DNA of 64,000 nucleotides from Bacillus pseudomycoides DSM 12442 (lineage in GTDB: Bacteria > Bacillota > Bacilli > Bacillales > Bacillaceae_G): positions 1,994,001 to 2,058,000 of the forward strand of contig NZ_CM000745.1 in NCBI RefSeq assembly GCF_000161455.1, given 5' to 3'. This document shows, piece after piece, positions 51,594-59,552 of this stretch (its first letter is position 1; the number at the start of each line of letters is the position of its first letter). A program made the translations under genes and the position numbers. The notes under the pieces are model-generated. The model was given only the letters and a program-made list of their open reading frames with translations, made no database searches and was not told where the DNA came from.

Positions 51594-51872
51594 TTAGCGA
51601 AAAGTATTTTGAAGTTCGTTATCCATTCTCTCAAACTCGTTAGCTACCGAATGAATATTATCGACTGCTTGTTGGAAGGCGGCACAAAATTGTTTCGTTA
51701 GATCTAAAGCTTGTTGGTTCGCCTCTTGTGCTTTGGAATTAACAGATAGCGTAGTACGCGTCGCCTTTGTTATAGACCGATTTGTCGCACTCTGGATCGT
51801 ATTCGAAGCTGCTTTCATCTGCGTAGCGATTTGTTGTGCCGCTTGAAAATTACTTTGAAATTGTCCCATCAT
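51594..51872 (-). CDS. WXG100-like LXG-associated protein (TIGR04197/SACOL2603 type, Lap1)
   Basis: A 92-residue helical-hairpin protein (FQSNFQAAQQIATQMKAASN, then QALDLTKQFCAAFQQAVDNI). It has WXG100-like size and heptads but no WxG motif, as in the SACOL2603 family. It is the first gene of the toxin operon and should pair with the LXG helix to carry the export signal. AAAGGATTTAT precedes ATG 51872. Confidence 0.82.
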   Translation of the reverse strand: MMGQFQSNFQAAQQIATQMKAASNTIQSATNRSITKATRTTLSVNSKAQEANQQALDLTKQFCAAFQQAVDNIHSVANEFERMDNELQNTFR

Positions 51873-52162
51873 ATAAATCCTTTCTATATTTCTATGAACG
51901 TATTAAGGAAGGGAAGTGCCTAGTATGTATGTCCATTATCCTGCTGTTCTTCATAGGAACACTCCTGGAAAAATATTGCGAATTTAATTATAACAATAAT
52001 TGGCTATGTTTTCCTTGGAAAATTCCCTTTTTATAACATGTGTGTTTTTTACAGTCTTCAGTCGGTGGGGGAGAGTTCATAATGAGAGAGAGGACTTTTC
52101 CAGGAATGAAATGATAGATAAAGAGATTAGATATGGCTTGAATAGTAGAGGTTAGTATAGTA
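51873..52162. other. Upstream region of the LXG operon
   Basis: No gene is supported here. On the minus strand TATAAT occurs within TTGTTATAATTAAATT near 51984-51999 and could be the -10 of the toxin operon, but no good -35 lies at the right distance. The right half looks like decayed sequence next to the second amidase fragment. Confidence 0.35.
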
Positions 52163-52276
52163 TTTATAATTGATGCGAATGTAAGTGTAAATGATTCTTG
52201 TCAATACAAAGTACACAACAGCAAAGGCAAAACATACTATGTAACTGCAAGTGAAGCCTATGTATATGTGAAGTAA
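52163..52276 (+). pseudogene. Fragment of an amidase C-terminal wall-binding domain (copy B)
   Basis: The frame ends YKVHNSKGKTYYVTASEAYV, YVK and stops at TAA 52274-52276. This matches the end of the amidase pseudogene at 52985-54051 and of copy A. It is only ~38 codons long and keeps its own terminator. The LXG operon is thus framed on both sides by pieces of the same endolysin-type domain. Confidence 0.75.
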
Positions 52277-52279
52277 TGT

Positions 52280-52322
52280 GAAAGAGGGATTCCTTATATT
52301 TTGGGAATCCCTCTTTTTTTAT
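52280..52322 (+). terminator. Terminator behind amidase fragment B
   Basis: AAAGAGGGATTCC and GGAATCCCTCTTT form a 13-bp stem with a T tail. Confidence 0.87.
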
Positions 52323-52348
52323 TTAAGATGCGTTAGATGAATGCCTAG

Positions 52349-52819
52349 TTAAAACGTTCCACTAGTATTTTCTGTTAAATACTTGGTATCTAAATAACCA
52401 AGATCCTGAACATGTTGATACAATGTCTTTAGTAAATCCTCATTTTTACATAAAATACTAATATCAAAACCGTCGACTATACTTAACAAAAATTCACAAT
52501 CACTATTAATAAAATCTGTTGCTGTAGTTACCCACGTCGGGCTACTCTTTTTCATATCAGGGAAAGCAACCATCGTTAAGAAAATTAAATAATAGTCTTT
52601 ATTTTGTAGTGTTTCTTCCAACTTATGTCCTGCGATGAAACGTTTATTATCAAACAACATCTCGTTTGTAAAATTACCACATTCATCTTTAACGTGTATT
52701 TCAGCATCATCTATTTGCCACATATAATCTTGAAAATTAAAAGGTTCTAGTAAACTCAATATGGATAAATTGAAATTTTCATCTTCTGGAGCATGGAAAT
52801 GTATCCCTATATTCATCAT
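52349..52819 (-). CDS. DUF2691-like hypothetical protein
   Basis: A 156-residue soluble acidic protein (starts MMNIGIHFHAPEDENFNLSI; later LLEPFNFQDYMWQIDDAEIH and IVDGFDISILCKNEDLLKTL). The pattern resembles DUF2691, a Bacillus family of unknown role, though I am not certain. GAAGGAGACTATCAT precedes ATG 52819. Given its place between amidase fragments and toxin genes, an immunity role is possible but unsupported. Confidence 0.55.
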   Translation of the reverse strand: MMNIGIHFHAPEDENFNLSILSLLEPFNFQDYMWQIDDAEIHVKDECGNFTNEMLFDNKRFIAGHKLEETLQNKDYYLIFLTMVAFPDMKKSSPTWVTTATDFINSDCEFLLSIVDGFDISILCKNEDLLKTLYQHVQDLGYLDTKYLTENTSGTF

Positions 52820-52922
52820 ATGATAGTCTCCTTCTCTAAAACTTATATTTTTATATATTGAATTATTGATTTATACAATATAATAGCATTATAATCCTAA
52901 TAAAGTAAATGGAGGGTAAATT

Positions 52923-52988
52923 TTGAAACTATTAACGAAATTGGTATTATCCATCTTTTTATTCGTAACATTTGTATTTAATAAATGA
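52923..52988 (+). CDS. 21-residue signal-peptide-like mini-ORF coupled to the amidase pseudogene
   Basis: TTG 52923 follows AAATGGAGGG and encodes MKLLTKLVLSIFLFVTFVFNK. Its stop TGA overlaps the ATG of the next frame at 52985 (AATGAA). It looks like a leftover or leader peptide whose translation would feed the following ATG, which has no ribosome site of its own. Confidence 0.4.
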   Translation: MKLLTKLVLSIFLFVTFVFNK

Positions 52989-54051
52989 AAAAAACAATGA
53001 AACTAGCTTCCTCTGTATTTATGACTCTATTGCTCCTATTAAGTTTTGCTACAGGGGCGTTTGCTGATAGAACGCTTATTATTCCTGATTTACCAAAACA
53101 GCCATACTGTTATGGCGTTGGTGTTTATGAAGGCGTTGTGGCGCATAGTATAGCGACTCCAGAAGCTCCGGCTATTAATATTCAAAAATATGAAACTCGT
53201 ACATGGCGAAATGCATTCGTACACTATGCAGTCGATTGGAACGAGACGATTCAAATCGCGGATACAAAGTACACTACTTATGGCGGTGGACCCGCTGCTA
53301 ATAAACGTTTTGTACACGTAGAACTTTGCGAAACAAAAGATTATGAGAAGTTTAAACGCAGCTACGATAAATATGTGAAGTTACTAGCTAAAATCTTACG
53401 TGACCGTGGCTTATCTGTAGAAAAAGGATTGTGATTCACTATGATGTAACGAAGTATCTTGGTGGTACAGATCATGAAGATCCACTTGATTACTTAAAGT
53501 CTCACGGTGTATCAGAAGCTCAATTCCGGGCAGATGTGAAGCGTGCATATAGTAATTCTAATGTTGATGTTTCTGTTCCAAATCAACTATCTAAACCAGA
53601 AGAAATACCTACTGCTGTGGCAGATGGTGTTGCTTATATTCAAGGTTACAGTGTGAATTTACGTAAAGGGCCAGATACAAGTTACTCTGTTATTCGTCAG
53701 TTGAATAAACCAGAATCTTATGTTGTGTGGGCTGAAAAAGAAGGATGGTTAAATCTTGGAGGGAATCAATGGATTAAATACAATCCTTCTTATGTGAATT
53801 TCGATAAGAAAAGCACAGTGGATGCATCTATTGTAGGGAAACGTGTTGTTTCTAAAGTGGACAACCTACGTTTCTATGATTCTCCATCTTGGCAGAATAA
53901 AGATGTTGCTGGTATTTTGTATGCAGGATTAGGGTTTACAATTGATGTAAAGGTAAAGGTTAATGAATCACCACAGTACAAAGTACACAATTCGAAAGGG
54001 ATTACGTACTATATTACGGCTAGTGAGTCTTATGTAAATTGGTTTAGATAA
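52985..54051 (+). pseudogene. Secreted N-acetylmuramoyl-L-alanine amidase (Amidase_2) with SH3 domains, frameshifted
   Basis: The first frame (52985-53434) has a signal peptide (SVFMTLLLLLSFATGAFA) and most of an Amidase_2 domain: VAHSIATPEAPAINIQKYET, then NAFVHYAVDWNETIQIAD and RFVHVELCET. A single-base shift near 53425 breaks it. The second frame continues with IHYDVTKYLGGTDHEDP (holding expected zinc and catalytic residues), an SH3 domain like those at 1-675 (SVNLRKGPDTSYSVIRQL), and a final domain repeated as fragments A and B. Restoring one base would give a ~350-residue enzyme. Confidence 0.88.
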
Positions 54052-54055
54052 CGGT

Positions 54056-54424
54056 ATGGGAAAAGTACCGATTACAAACGGTACGAAAAATGCTATTAAA
54101 CGATGGGTTTCCGTTAGGGGAGAAGCAAGTACGAAGCAATTATTCTGTAATATATCTGGTGAGTTGTTTAAACAGCGAGGACTACACCAAATGATTGCTC
54201 GTTATGGAAGGATGGCGATGATAGAGAATGTTAGAGTAAGCCCGCATACGTTTCGTCATACATGCGCTAAGTTTTACTTAAAGAATGGTGGAGACTTATT
54301 TTCTTTACAAAAAATACTGGGTCATACAGATATTGCAATGACGTGACGTTACGTACAATTTATGTACGAGGATGTTGTAGCGCTTCATAAACAATATTCG
54401 CCAATAAAATCGTTGGAATTATAA
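54056..54424 (+). pseudogene. Second tyrosine recombinase, C-terminal fragment with nonsense codon
   Basis: Starting at ATG 54056, the frame covers the end of an integrase catalytic domain: VPITNGTKNAIKRW, then SPHTFRHTCAKFYLKNGGDL and LQKILGHTDIAMT. TGA at 54344-54346 interrupts it; beyond it the same frame reads RYVQFMYEDVVALHKQYSP, which holds the nucleophilic Tyr. The N-terminal half is missing. It is XerC/Tn-type and distinct from the 47385 integrase. Confidence 0.82.
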
Positions 54425-54435
54425 ATAGCTTTAAG

Positions 54436-54467
54436 GTATAACGTCACTTTTAACAGTGGCGTTATAT
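54436..54467. terminator. Hairpin between the recombinase fragment and the immunity-like gene
   Basis: ATAACGTCAC pairs with GTGGCGTTAT (one G-T pair) around eight bases. The stretch from 54425 to 54587 holds nothing else. Confidence 0.6.
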
Positions 54468-54587
54468 TTATGGTATGTATTTTTTATTATTCGAATATCG
54501 GTTAACATATAGTCATAAAAAGTTTTATGACTATAAAAACCTTGAAAAGCTAAAAGCCAATCAGGGTCAAAGTTTAAGTAGTGATTA

Positions 54588-54926
54588 TTATTTATGATCT
54601 TCCATTTCCCATACTTTCTTTCCATCCGCTAAGAATATTGCACTTGGGGGATCATCATAGAGAGAAATTTCAACCAATGAACTTCTCTCTTGTCTTAACC
54701 AATCATATACACTGCCTTCGTTAGTAGCAGGAAGGGATAAAATATGATTTACTTGAAATGCAACTGCATAATATTCTGTATAATTCACATCATCGTCATC
54801 CAACCCATTGTCTGTTTCAAAGAGTGTGTCTGGTTTACCGATAATCTTTAATCCACTTTGCCATTCTATTATCAGTTCACTACCTCCATACTCATCTAAT
54901 GTTTTTATTAAAGAATTATATTCCAT
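54588..54926 (-). CDS. Probable immunity protein for the toxin-50 domain
   Basis: A 112-residue acidic protein (LIIEWQSGLKIIGKPDTLFE, then GLDDDDVNYTEYYAVAFQV and YDDPPSAIFLADGKKVWEM). I do not recognise the family with certainty. It lies 16 bases behind the toxin-50 fragment on the same strand, where immunity genes sit, and its size and acidity fit that role. AAAAGG is eight bases before ATG 54926; the ATG at 54935 abuts the ribosome site. Confidence 0.62.
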   Translation of the reverse strand: MEYNSLIKTLDEYGGSELIIEWQSGLKIIGKPDTLFETDNGLDDDDVNYTEYYAVAFQVNHILSLPATNEGSVYDWLRQERSSLVEISLYDDPPSAIFLADGKKVWEMEDHK

Positions 54927-54942
54927 TTGTATCATCCTTTTC

Positions 54943-55293
54943 TTATGGTTCTAATGGTTTTGAAGGAACTATGTGCGCACCGTCTTTTCCATAGTGTATC
55001 ATGCCTCTAGTAGTCTCTATATATTTCCCAGTTTGCATATCATAGTATTTTCCTATTACTTGACCAAAGTCTACTCTTTCTCTACCGTTTTTTAATACTG
55101 TACCTTTCCCTGCAAATTTGTCAAGCAATTCTTGTGCTGTTTTATTATCACCATAGAATATACTCTTGTTTTTACCGTTTGCTACTTCCTGCTTATAGTT
55201 TGGTGTATTAGGAATATGTTTCTCTTGAGATGTGCGTACATGATATGGGTGGTATACGGAATGCAAATAGGATAATGGGTGAATTGAAACCAT
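54943..55293 (-). pseudogene. Orphan C-terminal toxin domain (polymorphic toxin type 50), N-terminally truncated
   Basis: From about residue 23 the frame matches the Ntox50 domain: QEKHIPNTPNYKQEVANGKN, then SIFYGDNKTAQELLDKFAGK, RVDFGQVIGKYYDMQTGKYI and IHYGKDGAHIVPSKP. Toxin-50 domains are carried at the end of long LXG or phage-structural toxins; here the delivery part is gone. The first ~22 residues are read from DNA antisense to the replication-relaxation pseudogene, so the fusion point is near 55215-55225. No ribosome site is seen. The domain itself is intact. Confidence 0.75.
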
Positions 55294-55757
55294 ATGTCAG
55301 TTAGGCGATACACGGGAAGGAGTATGTATATTATCTCAATAAAGAAGGTCATTCGTTGTTTGGTGAAGGTGCTGTTGTTTCAAGAGGAAAAATGGCACAT
55401 GCATTGCTACGAAATGAAGCTTGGTTACATTTGTTCTGTCCAGATGATTGGCAAATAGAAACGAAAATACGTTATAGAAAGAATGGAGAGAAAAAGAAGA
55501 TTATTCCAGATGTAAAATACAGTGATGAAGAAGGGATACTTCATGCAGTTGAAGTAGATCGTTCACAAAAAATGAAGATTAATGAAGAGAAGCTAAAAAA
55601 GTATGAAGAGTTTACGCAAATTTATAAGCAAAAATATAATGGAAAGGTGCCAATTATTCATTTCTTTACAGTTACAAAATATAGGGAAAAGAAATTGGAA
55701 CAGTTAGCAGCAAAATACGATATATATGTGAAGGTCTATGTGATTCAAAGTATATAA
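55227..55757 (+). pseudogene. Replication-relaxation family protein, 5'-truncated with amber codon
   Basis: One frame reads HDMGGIRNANRIMGELKPYV, meets TAG at 55302-55304, and continues in phase with HGKEYVYYLNKEGHSLFGEG, VVSRGKMAHALLRNEAWLHL and IIPDVKYSDEEGILHAVEVD. This is the order of the replication-relaxation family found on Bacillus plasmids and integrative elements. The N-terminal winged helix is missing. From TTG 55356 a 133-residue product could still be made. Confidence 0.75.
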
Positions 55758-55767
55758 GAGTGTAGCA

Positions 55768-55805
55768 AAAAATAACCGCCCCTCTACTTATAAGTAGAGG
55801 GGCGG
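55768..55805 (-). terminator. Terminator of the 55809 gene
   Basis: CCGCCCCTCTACTTA and its exact complement form a 30-bp palindrome at 55776-55805. On the minus strand it leads into TTATTTTTTG. Confidence 0.86.
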
Positions 55806-55808
55806 GGA

Positions 55809-56423
55809 TTACGAGGGATAAACATCTTCAAATTTAATCCCAACAAGCATATGTTTCATCATTATAAGGCATTGTGCACTATCATTAACTGTGAAAGAAA
55901 AAACTTCCTGTTTAGTTTTTTTTACAACCAAAACATCAAAACTAATTGCTAAAACGTCTGTAAGATAGTCTTTGTCCTGAGTATCTATAGCGATTAAAAT
56001 ATTATAAGTATATCTTGGAAAAACACTCCCAGTGTTATACCAGAAGATCCATGGTTCAGCATCTTGCTTATTTAAATTAATAAACATGTTAGTAATAGCA
56101 TCGGTCACCTGACTCACAATATCTTGGTTTATACTTTCTCCCCAACGATAAGTAGGAAATGCTAATATATCTTTAATAATCATATTGCTAATTTTCTCAA
56201 TCAATTCTGAAATTTGAAGTGCTTCTCCTCCGATGATTGCTTCCTGTGACGACTTTAAAAAGTTTATATCACGATTTGATTCTAGCACGTTGACTAGAGT
56301 GCGAGGATCAGTGAAATCATTAAAATCCATATCCAATTCTTCAAAGAATTTCTTTAATTTAAGAACCTGTCCAAAATGTTCTTGTTTCACAGCAAACACA
56401 TTATGAAAGTGATTATTCCCCAT
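55809..56423 (-). CDS. Hypothetical 204-residue protein
   Basis: A soluble, acidic protein (starts MGNNHFHNVFAVKQEHFGQV). The N-terminal half is helical (ALQISELIEKISNMIIKDIL); the C-terminal half has strands (YTYNILIAIDTQDKDYLTDV, then FDVLVVKKTKQEVFSFTVND). I do not recognise the family. AAGGGACTG lies ~12 bases before ATG 56423 and it has its own strong terminator, so it looks intact and expressed. Its setting among toxin modules leaves immunity or anti-phage roles open. Confidence 0.65.
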   Translation of the reverse strand: MGNNHFHNVFAVKQEHFGQVLKLKKFFEELDMDFNDFTDPRTLVNVLESNRDINFLKSSQEAIIGGEALQISELIEKISNMIIKDILAFPTYRWGESINQDIVSQVTDAITNMFINLNKQDAEPWIFWYNTGSVFPRYTYNILIAIDTQDKDYLTDVLAISFDVLVVKKTKQEVFSFTVNDSAQCLIMMKHMLVGIKFEDVYPS

Positions 56424-56874
56424 TTTTCAACAGTCCCTTCTAGATAGAGCATAAGACAGATATATGATGGGAATTCCAATATATAACTATTTTTTGTTTT
56501 AAAATGTGGTACTGTACCTTTTCGAAAATAAATTGTCCTAAAGTTTTGAAGAATAAGATTGTTTAGGTTCGTTTTTTTTGTTCACTGTAGTTTGAATAAA
56601 CAGTGAACAATTTCGTATGTTAAGGATGTTCAATAGACAGTATCTAATGTTTGTTATAGTACTTTGTTTTTAAGTAATGGGTTTGGAAACTAATTTTTGA
56701 TCATATTTCTGTTAGTTTCGTTAAAAATAAATAAAGTTTCTTATAGGACGTTGTCCATTATGGACAAACTATATAGGGGAATAAATAGATAAACGGAAGA
56801 GTAAATATAATAATATATTCTTAAGTGAATAGTTATTTTCATAATTGGTACAAATTTATATTTGGAGGCGTATT
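56424..56874. other. 450-bp intergenic region with two inverted repeats
   Basis: No ORF is supported. Two palindromes stand out: TTGTTCACTGT with its complement at 56578-56611 (11-base loop) and TTGTCCATTATGGACAA at 56751-56767. Both lie upstream of the lipoprotein gene at 56875 and neither has a T tail. They look like operators, but no regulator gene is adjacent. Confidence 0.5.
56751..56767. promoter_or_regulatory. Perfect 17-bp palindrome, candidate operator
   Basis: TTGTCCATTATGGACAA is symmetric about its central T. It lies about 110 bases before the lipoprotein start with TATATAGG just downstream. Confidence 0.5.
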
Positions 56875-57270
56875 ATGAAAAAGAAACTAATTGCTATATC
56901 AGTTGGTTATATTTTAATCTTAAGTGCATGTGGAAATAATAATGAATCTAGTAAAAATGAGTATAGGTTTAATGGTACCTGGGAATTGATAGACAAGACT
57001 AATACAAAATGTCCACCTACAATCGTGTTTTCAGGGAAAGATAAGATGGTATGGAAAGGACTCACTAAAGAGGGAGATAAGAAAACTGCGGAGTTACAAT
57101 ATACAAGAATATTTGAGGATGAATTCCAAGTAAAACTTACTGATCTTAAGGTTAATGGAAAAACAACAGAAAGCAGTGAAGAAGAAAAAACTACTGTTAA
57201 AATGATAAGAGATAATGATAGGTTACGCCTTGTGAATAATGGTAATTCTTGTACTTATTCATTAAAGTAA
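56875..57270 (+). CDS. Small lipoprotein of the mobile region
   Basis: A 131-residue protein with a lipoprotein signal (MKKKLIAISVGYILILSACG, lipobox LSAC). The mature part is beta-rich (YRFNGTWELIDKTN, IVFSGKDKMVWKGL, then TTVKMIRDNDRLRLVNNGNS), like a small lipocalin-type barrel. I do not know its function. TTTGGAGGCG before ATG 56875 sets the start; the frame opens 30 bases earlier without one. A terminator follows. Confidence 0.75.
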   Translation: MKKKLIAISVGYILILSACGNNNESSKNEYRFNGTWELIDKTNTKCPPTIVFSGKDKMVWKGLTKEGDKKTAELQYTRIFEDEFQVKLTDLKVNGKTTESSEEEKTTVKMIRDNDRLRLVNNGNSCTYSLK

Positions 57271-58257
57271 TTATTTATTTTAGATATCATTTTATTGATA
57301 ATGCGTTTAAAAGTACTCTTTAATGAGTGCTTTTTTTATTGGATAAATTGGACTTCTAAAAAGATATGCTCGACTTTGAGCTTATTAAGCACAGTGGAAG
57401 GGGATCACGAAAAGCGAGTCCCTTCTTGGGGCAGCGCCACACCACCATCAAGTTAAGATTTTGAAGTATCTCCAAAACGAAAAAAGAATTTATTACGTAG
57501 CCATAAACATAGGTAATAATGTTTTTAGTTATTAGGGAGTTCAGATAAAATACTACAAATCATCAATTAAATTATGGGATTTTTAAAATCCCATAATTTA
57601 ATTGATGACTTGCGTCATAATGGCAGTGAGAGTGATGAGTAATAGAAGAAATACAATGGAGGTTTTTAGTAGAAGAAATATAAAAAAGTGCTAACAAGTT
57701 TGCAAACAGAACTGCAAACCAAACGAACACTTCCAAGTAATGGTATGAGTAAAAAAATAAGGACAAGCAGTCGTACCTGCCGTCCTCATTAGGAGAAAGA
57801 TTACCCTGGATAAAAACCACGAATAATCAGAAAACACGCTCGTAAATAGTGTTAACGTAAATTTAAATATATATACAACAAAATGGGATAAGCAAAAAAT
57901 ACTTATCCCAAGAAGGGTAATTTAGGAGAAATTCAAAACACCAAAATGACTCGTATTGGTAAATAGGTTCGTTGATAGTATATGTGAAATGAAAAAGATT
58001 ATACGAAAAGCAGATAGCTCTTTATGCTATCTGCTTACGTTGAAAATTATGTTTTCTCAAAAAACAATAATACAGCAACTCACTTATGGGTAGTTTGTGT
58101 GAATTAAAAAAGTTTATACGAAAAAAGGGCAGACAACGCTTTTGGTTGCCTGCCGGTGGGTTGAATGAGTTAGCGAATTGCAATAAATTGCGTTCTCATT
58201 ACAAGAAGAGTGAAGCCGCTAGTTCGGACGGCTTAAGGATAGTGTGGGCTAAGAAAT
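57271..58257. other. 1-kb region of decayed sequence with terminators, IS-end-like sequence and a long palindrome
   Basis: It holds a terminator at 57308-57338 (AAAAGTACTC/GAGTGCTTTT), a CCACCATCAAGTTAAGA segment at ~57447 like the IS231-type end seen at 63638, a 47-bp palindrome at 57561-57607, a hairpin at 57884-57910 (TGGGATAAG/CTTATCCCA) and two related leader-hairpins at ~57980-58157. Frames such as 57572-57820 (minus) and 58086-58271 (plus) lack ribosome sites and cross these structures, so I do not call them. Confidence 0.45.
57561..57607. repeat. Perfect 23-bp inverted repeat with one-base centre
   Basis: Left arm CATCAATTAAATTATGGG then ATTTT; the right arm from 57585 is its exact complement. 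The central base is T 57584. There is no T tail on either side. Confidence 0.8.
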
Positions 58258-58347
58258 ATGAATTTATGTGAAAAATGTAATCTGTTACGTCCAAATGAAG
58301 AAATAAATAGATATTCATCAGACAAGGGAAATGGAGCATATCTTTAA
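58258..58347 (+). pseudogene. 29-codon fragment of a phage-type CxxC protein
   Basis: The frame reads MNLCEKCNLLRPNEEINRYS then SDKGNGAYL and stops. The CEKC pair at the start implies a zinc knuckle whose second CxxC half is missing, so this looks truncated. Confidence 0.35.
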
Positions 58348-58425
58348 TGAGGTGTAGAAAACTGTCAAATTGGGAAAAACCTTAAAAAGCTAGGCGATAG
58401 CCTAATCGAAGAGAGAACGGAGAAT

Positions 58426-58769
58426 ATGGCTGAAGAGAGAAATTGGGATCAAATCTGTACAAAGGCTGAGAAGTTACGTGCAGCTGATGAAAAAAGTGGA
58501 CTTGGGGGAAAATCGCTGAACAGTTTGGTGTTGCGGAAGGGAATTTGTACTACTATATTTCTAGAAGACGAGAAGCAAAAAACATACCTAGAAAGCGTGT
58601 AGGAGCTCTGGAAGTTCCCTTAGCAACCCATCTTCTAAGCGGAGCGGTTCAGGATTTAAATGATGTAAGAAGTGGAGCATATAAAGTAATGGAACAGAAT
58701 CGTGAGTTATCGAAAGAAGTTGAACAGCTGCAGAAAGAACTTCTAGCAGAAACAACAGCGAGATCGTGA
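58426..58769 (+). pseudogene. HTH phage-type DNA-binding protein, frameshifted
   Basis: ATG 58426 opens a frame reading MAEERNWDQICTKAEKLRAA, DEKSG. At ~58503 one base appears to be missing (GGACTTGGGGG for a likely GGAACTTGGGGG). The other frame then gives WGKIAEQFGVAEGNLYYYIS, RRREAKNIPRKR, a helix-turn-helix, and a coiled coil (ELSKEVEQLQKELLAETTAR). The whole would be ~114 residues, similar to small phage regulators. Confidence 0.68.
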
Positions 58770-59147
58770 GGATGATTACAGCTCTTTATTAAATGAATTC
58801 AAGTATCAAATTTGAATTCCATACAAATATACAGAGATCATCCTATAAATAAAAACTCTACTCTCATCATATAGAGAGTAGAGTTCATGGATGCAGTTGC
58901 TGAGTTCTCGGGATGGTGAACACCAGCAACTAAATAATATCATGAGTATTCAGAAAAAACATCGAGTGAATGTTTCCGATTTTTCAAATAATAGTTAATT
59001 AGAATGAAATGAATAAAAGCATTATTTGAATAGAAAGAGATTAGGGAGTGACAAGATGAGAAGTTTCACAAATTATCAACTTTAAATCAATATGCATAGT
59101 ATGAAAGATGGAAGGTGAGAGTATTTACGAGGAGGGGGGGAAAACGA
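58770..59147. other. Gene-free stretch with two hairpins
   Basis: AACTCTACTCTC pairs with GAGAGTAGAGTT at 58854-58886, and AGTTGCTG with CAGCAACT at 58895-58931. The first is a probable terminator for the HTH pseudogene; nothing else is seen. Confidence 0.5.
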
Positions 59148-59390
59148 ATGTTTCCCAATTATTTTTACAATGAAATGCGAATGCGTCCTTTAGGAGGGCA
59201 GGGTCCTGCGCAAAGTACAATTCAAGCTGTTCACCAGGCTATGCAAGCACAGCAACAAGCGTTACAAGCACAACAAATGCACCAAAGTATACAACCTCAC
59301 TATTCATCACAATATTATTACCCGATGTATATTACACAGGAGGGAATACTTTTTTCAGGGATTCCGCATGAAACTGTATATGGTTTATAG
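59148..59390 (+). CDS. Gln/Tyr/Met-rich 80-residue protein
   Basis: A small protein with low complexity: MFPNYFYNEMRMRPLGGQGP, then a Gln/Ala run (HQAMQAQQQALQAQQMHQSI) and a Tyr-rich part (YSSQYYYPMYITQEG). Such composition is common among Bacillus spore coat and inner-spore proteins, but I know no exact family. GAGGAGGGGGG is a strong ribosome site before ATG 59148; the upstream GTG at 59115 lacks one. Confidence 0.62.
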   Translation: MFPNYFYNEMRMRPLGGQGPAQSTIQAVHQAMQAQQQALQAQQMHQSIQPHYSSQYYYPMYITQEGILFSGIPHETVYGL

Positions 59391-59479
59391 CAAATAATAA
59401 CAGGAGACATTGCTGTTCGATGGACACTTATTCATAAATAATTTAACAAAACGCTTTTTAATTAAGTTTCAGCTTAACA

Positions 59480-59516
59480 AAAGAGGATCTGCCACGAATA
59501 GCAGACCCTCTCTTAA
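59480..59516. terminator. Hairpin between the Gln-rich gene and the dUTPase fragment
   Basis: AGAGGATCTGC pairs with GCAGACCCTCT around eight bases. Confidence 0.55.
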
Positions 59517-59552
59517 AATGGCAAAGAATAACTCTTACCTTACTCTTTTATC

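Noticed and set aside
57572..57820. Minus-strand open frame of 82 codons with a hydrophobic segment
   Set aside because: It starts with GTG without a ribosome site and runs through the 47-bp palindrome; the amino acid pattern is not that of a conserved protein.
58086..58271. Plus-strand open frame of 61 codons
   Set aside because: It crosses a strong hairpin near its start and lacks a ribosome site, although its tail could be a remnant of a phage gene.
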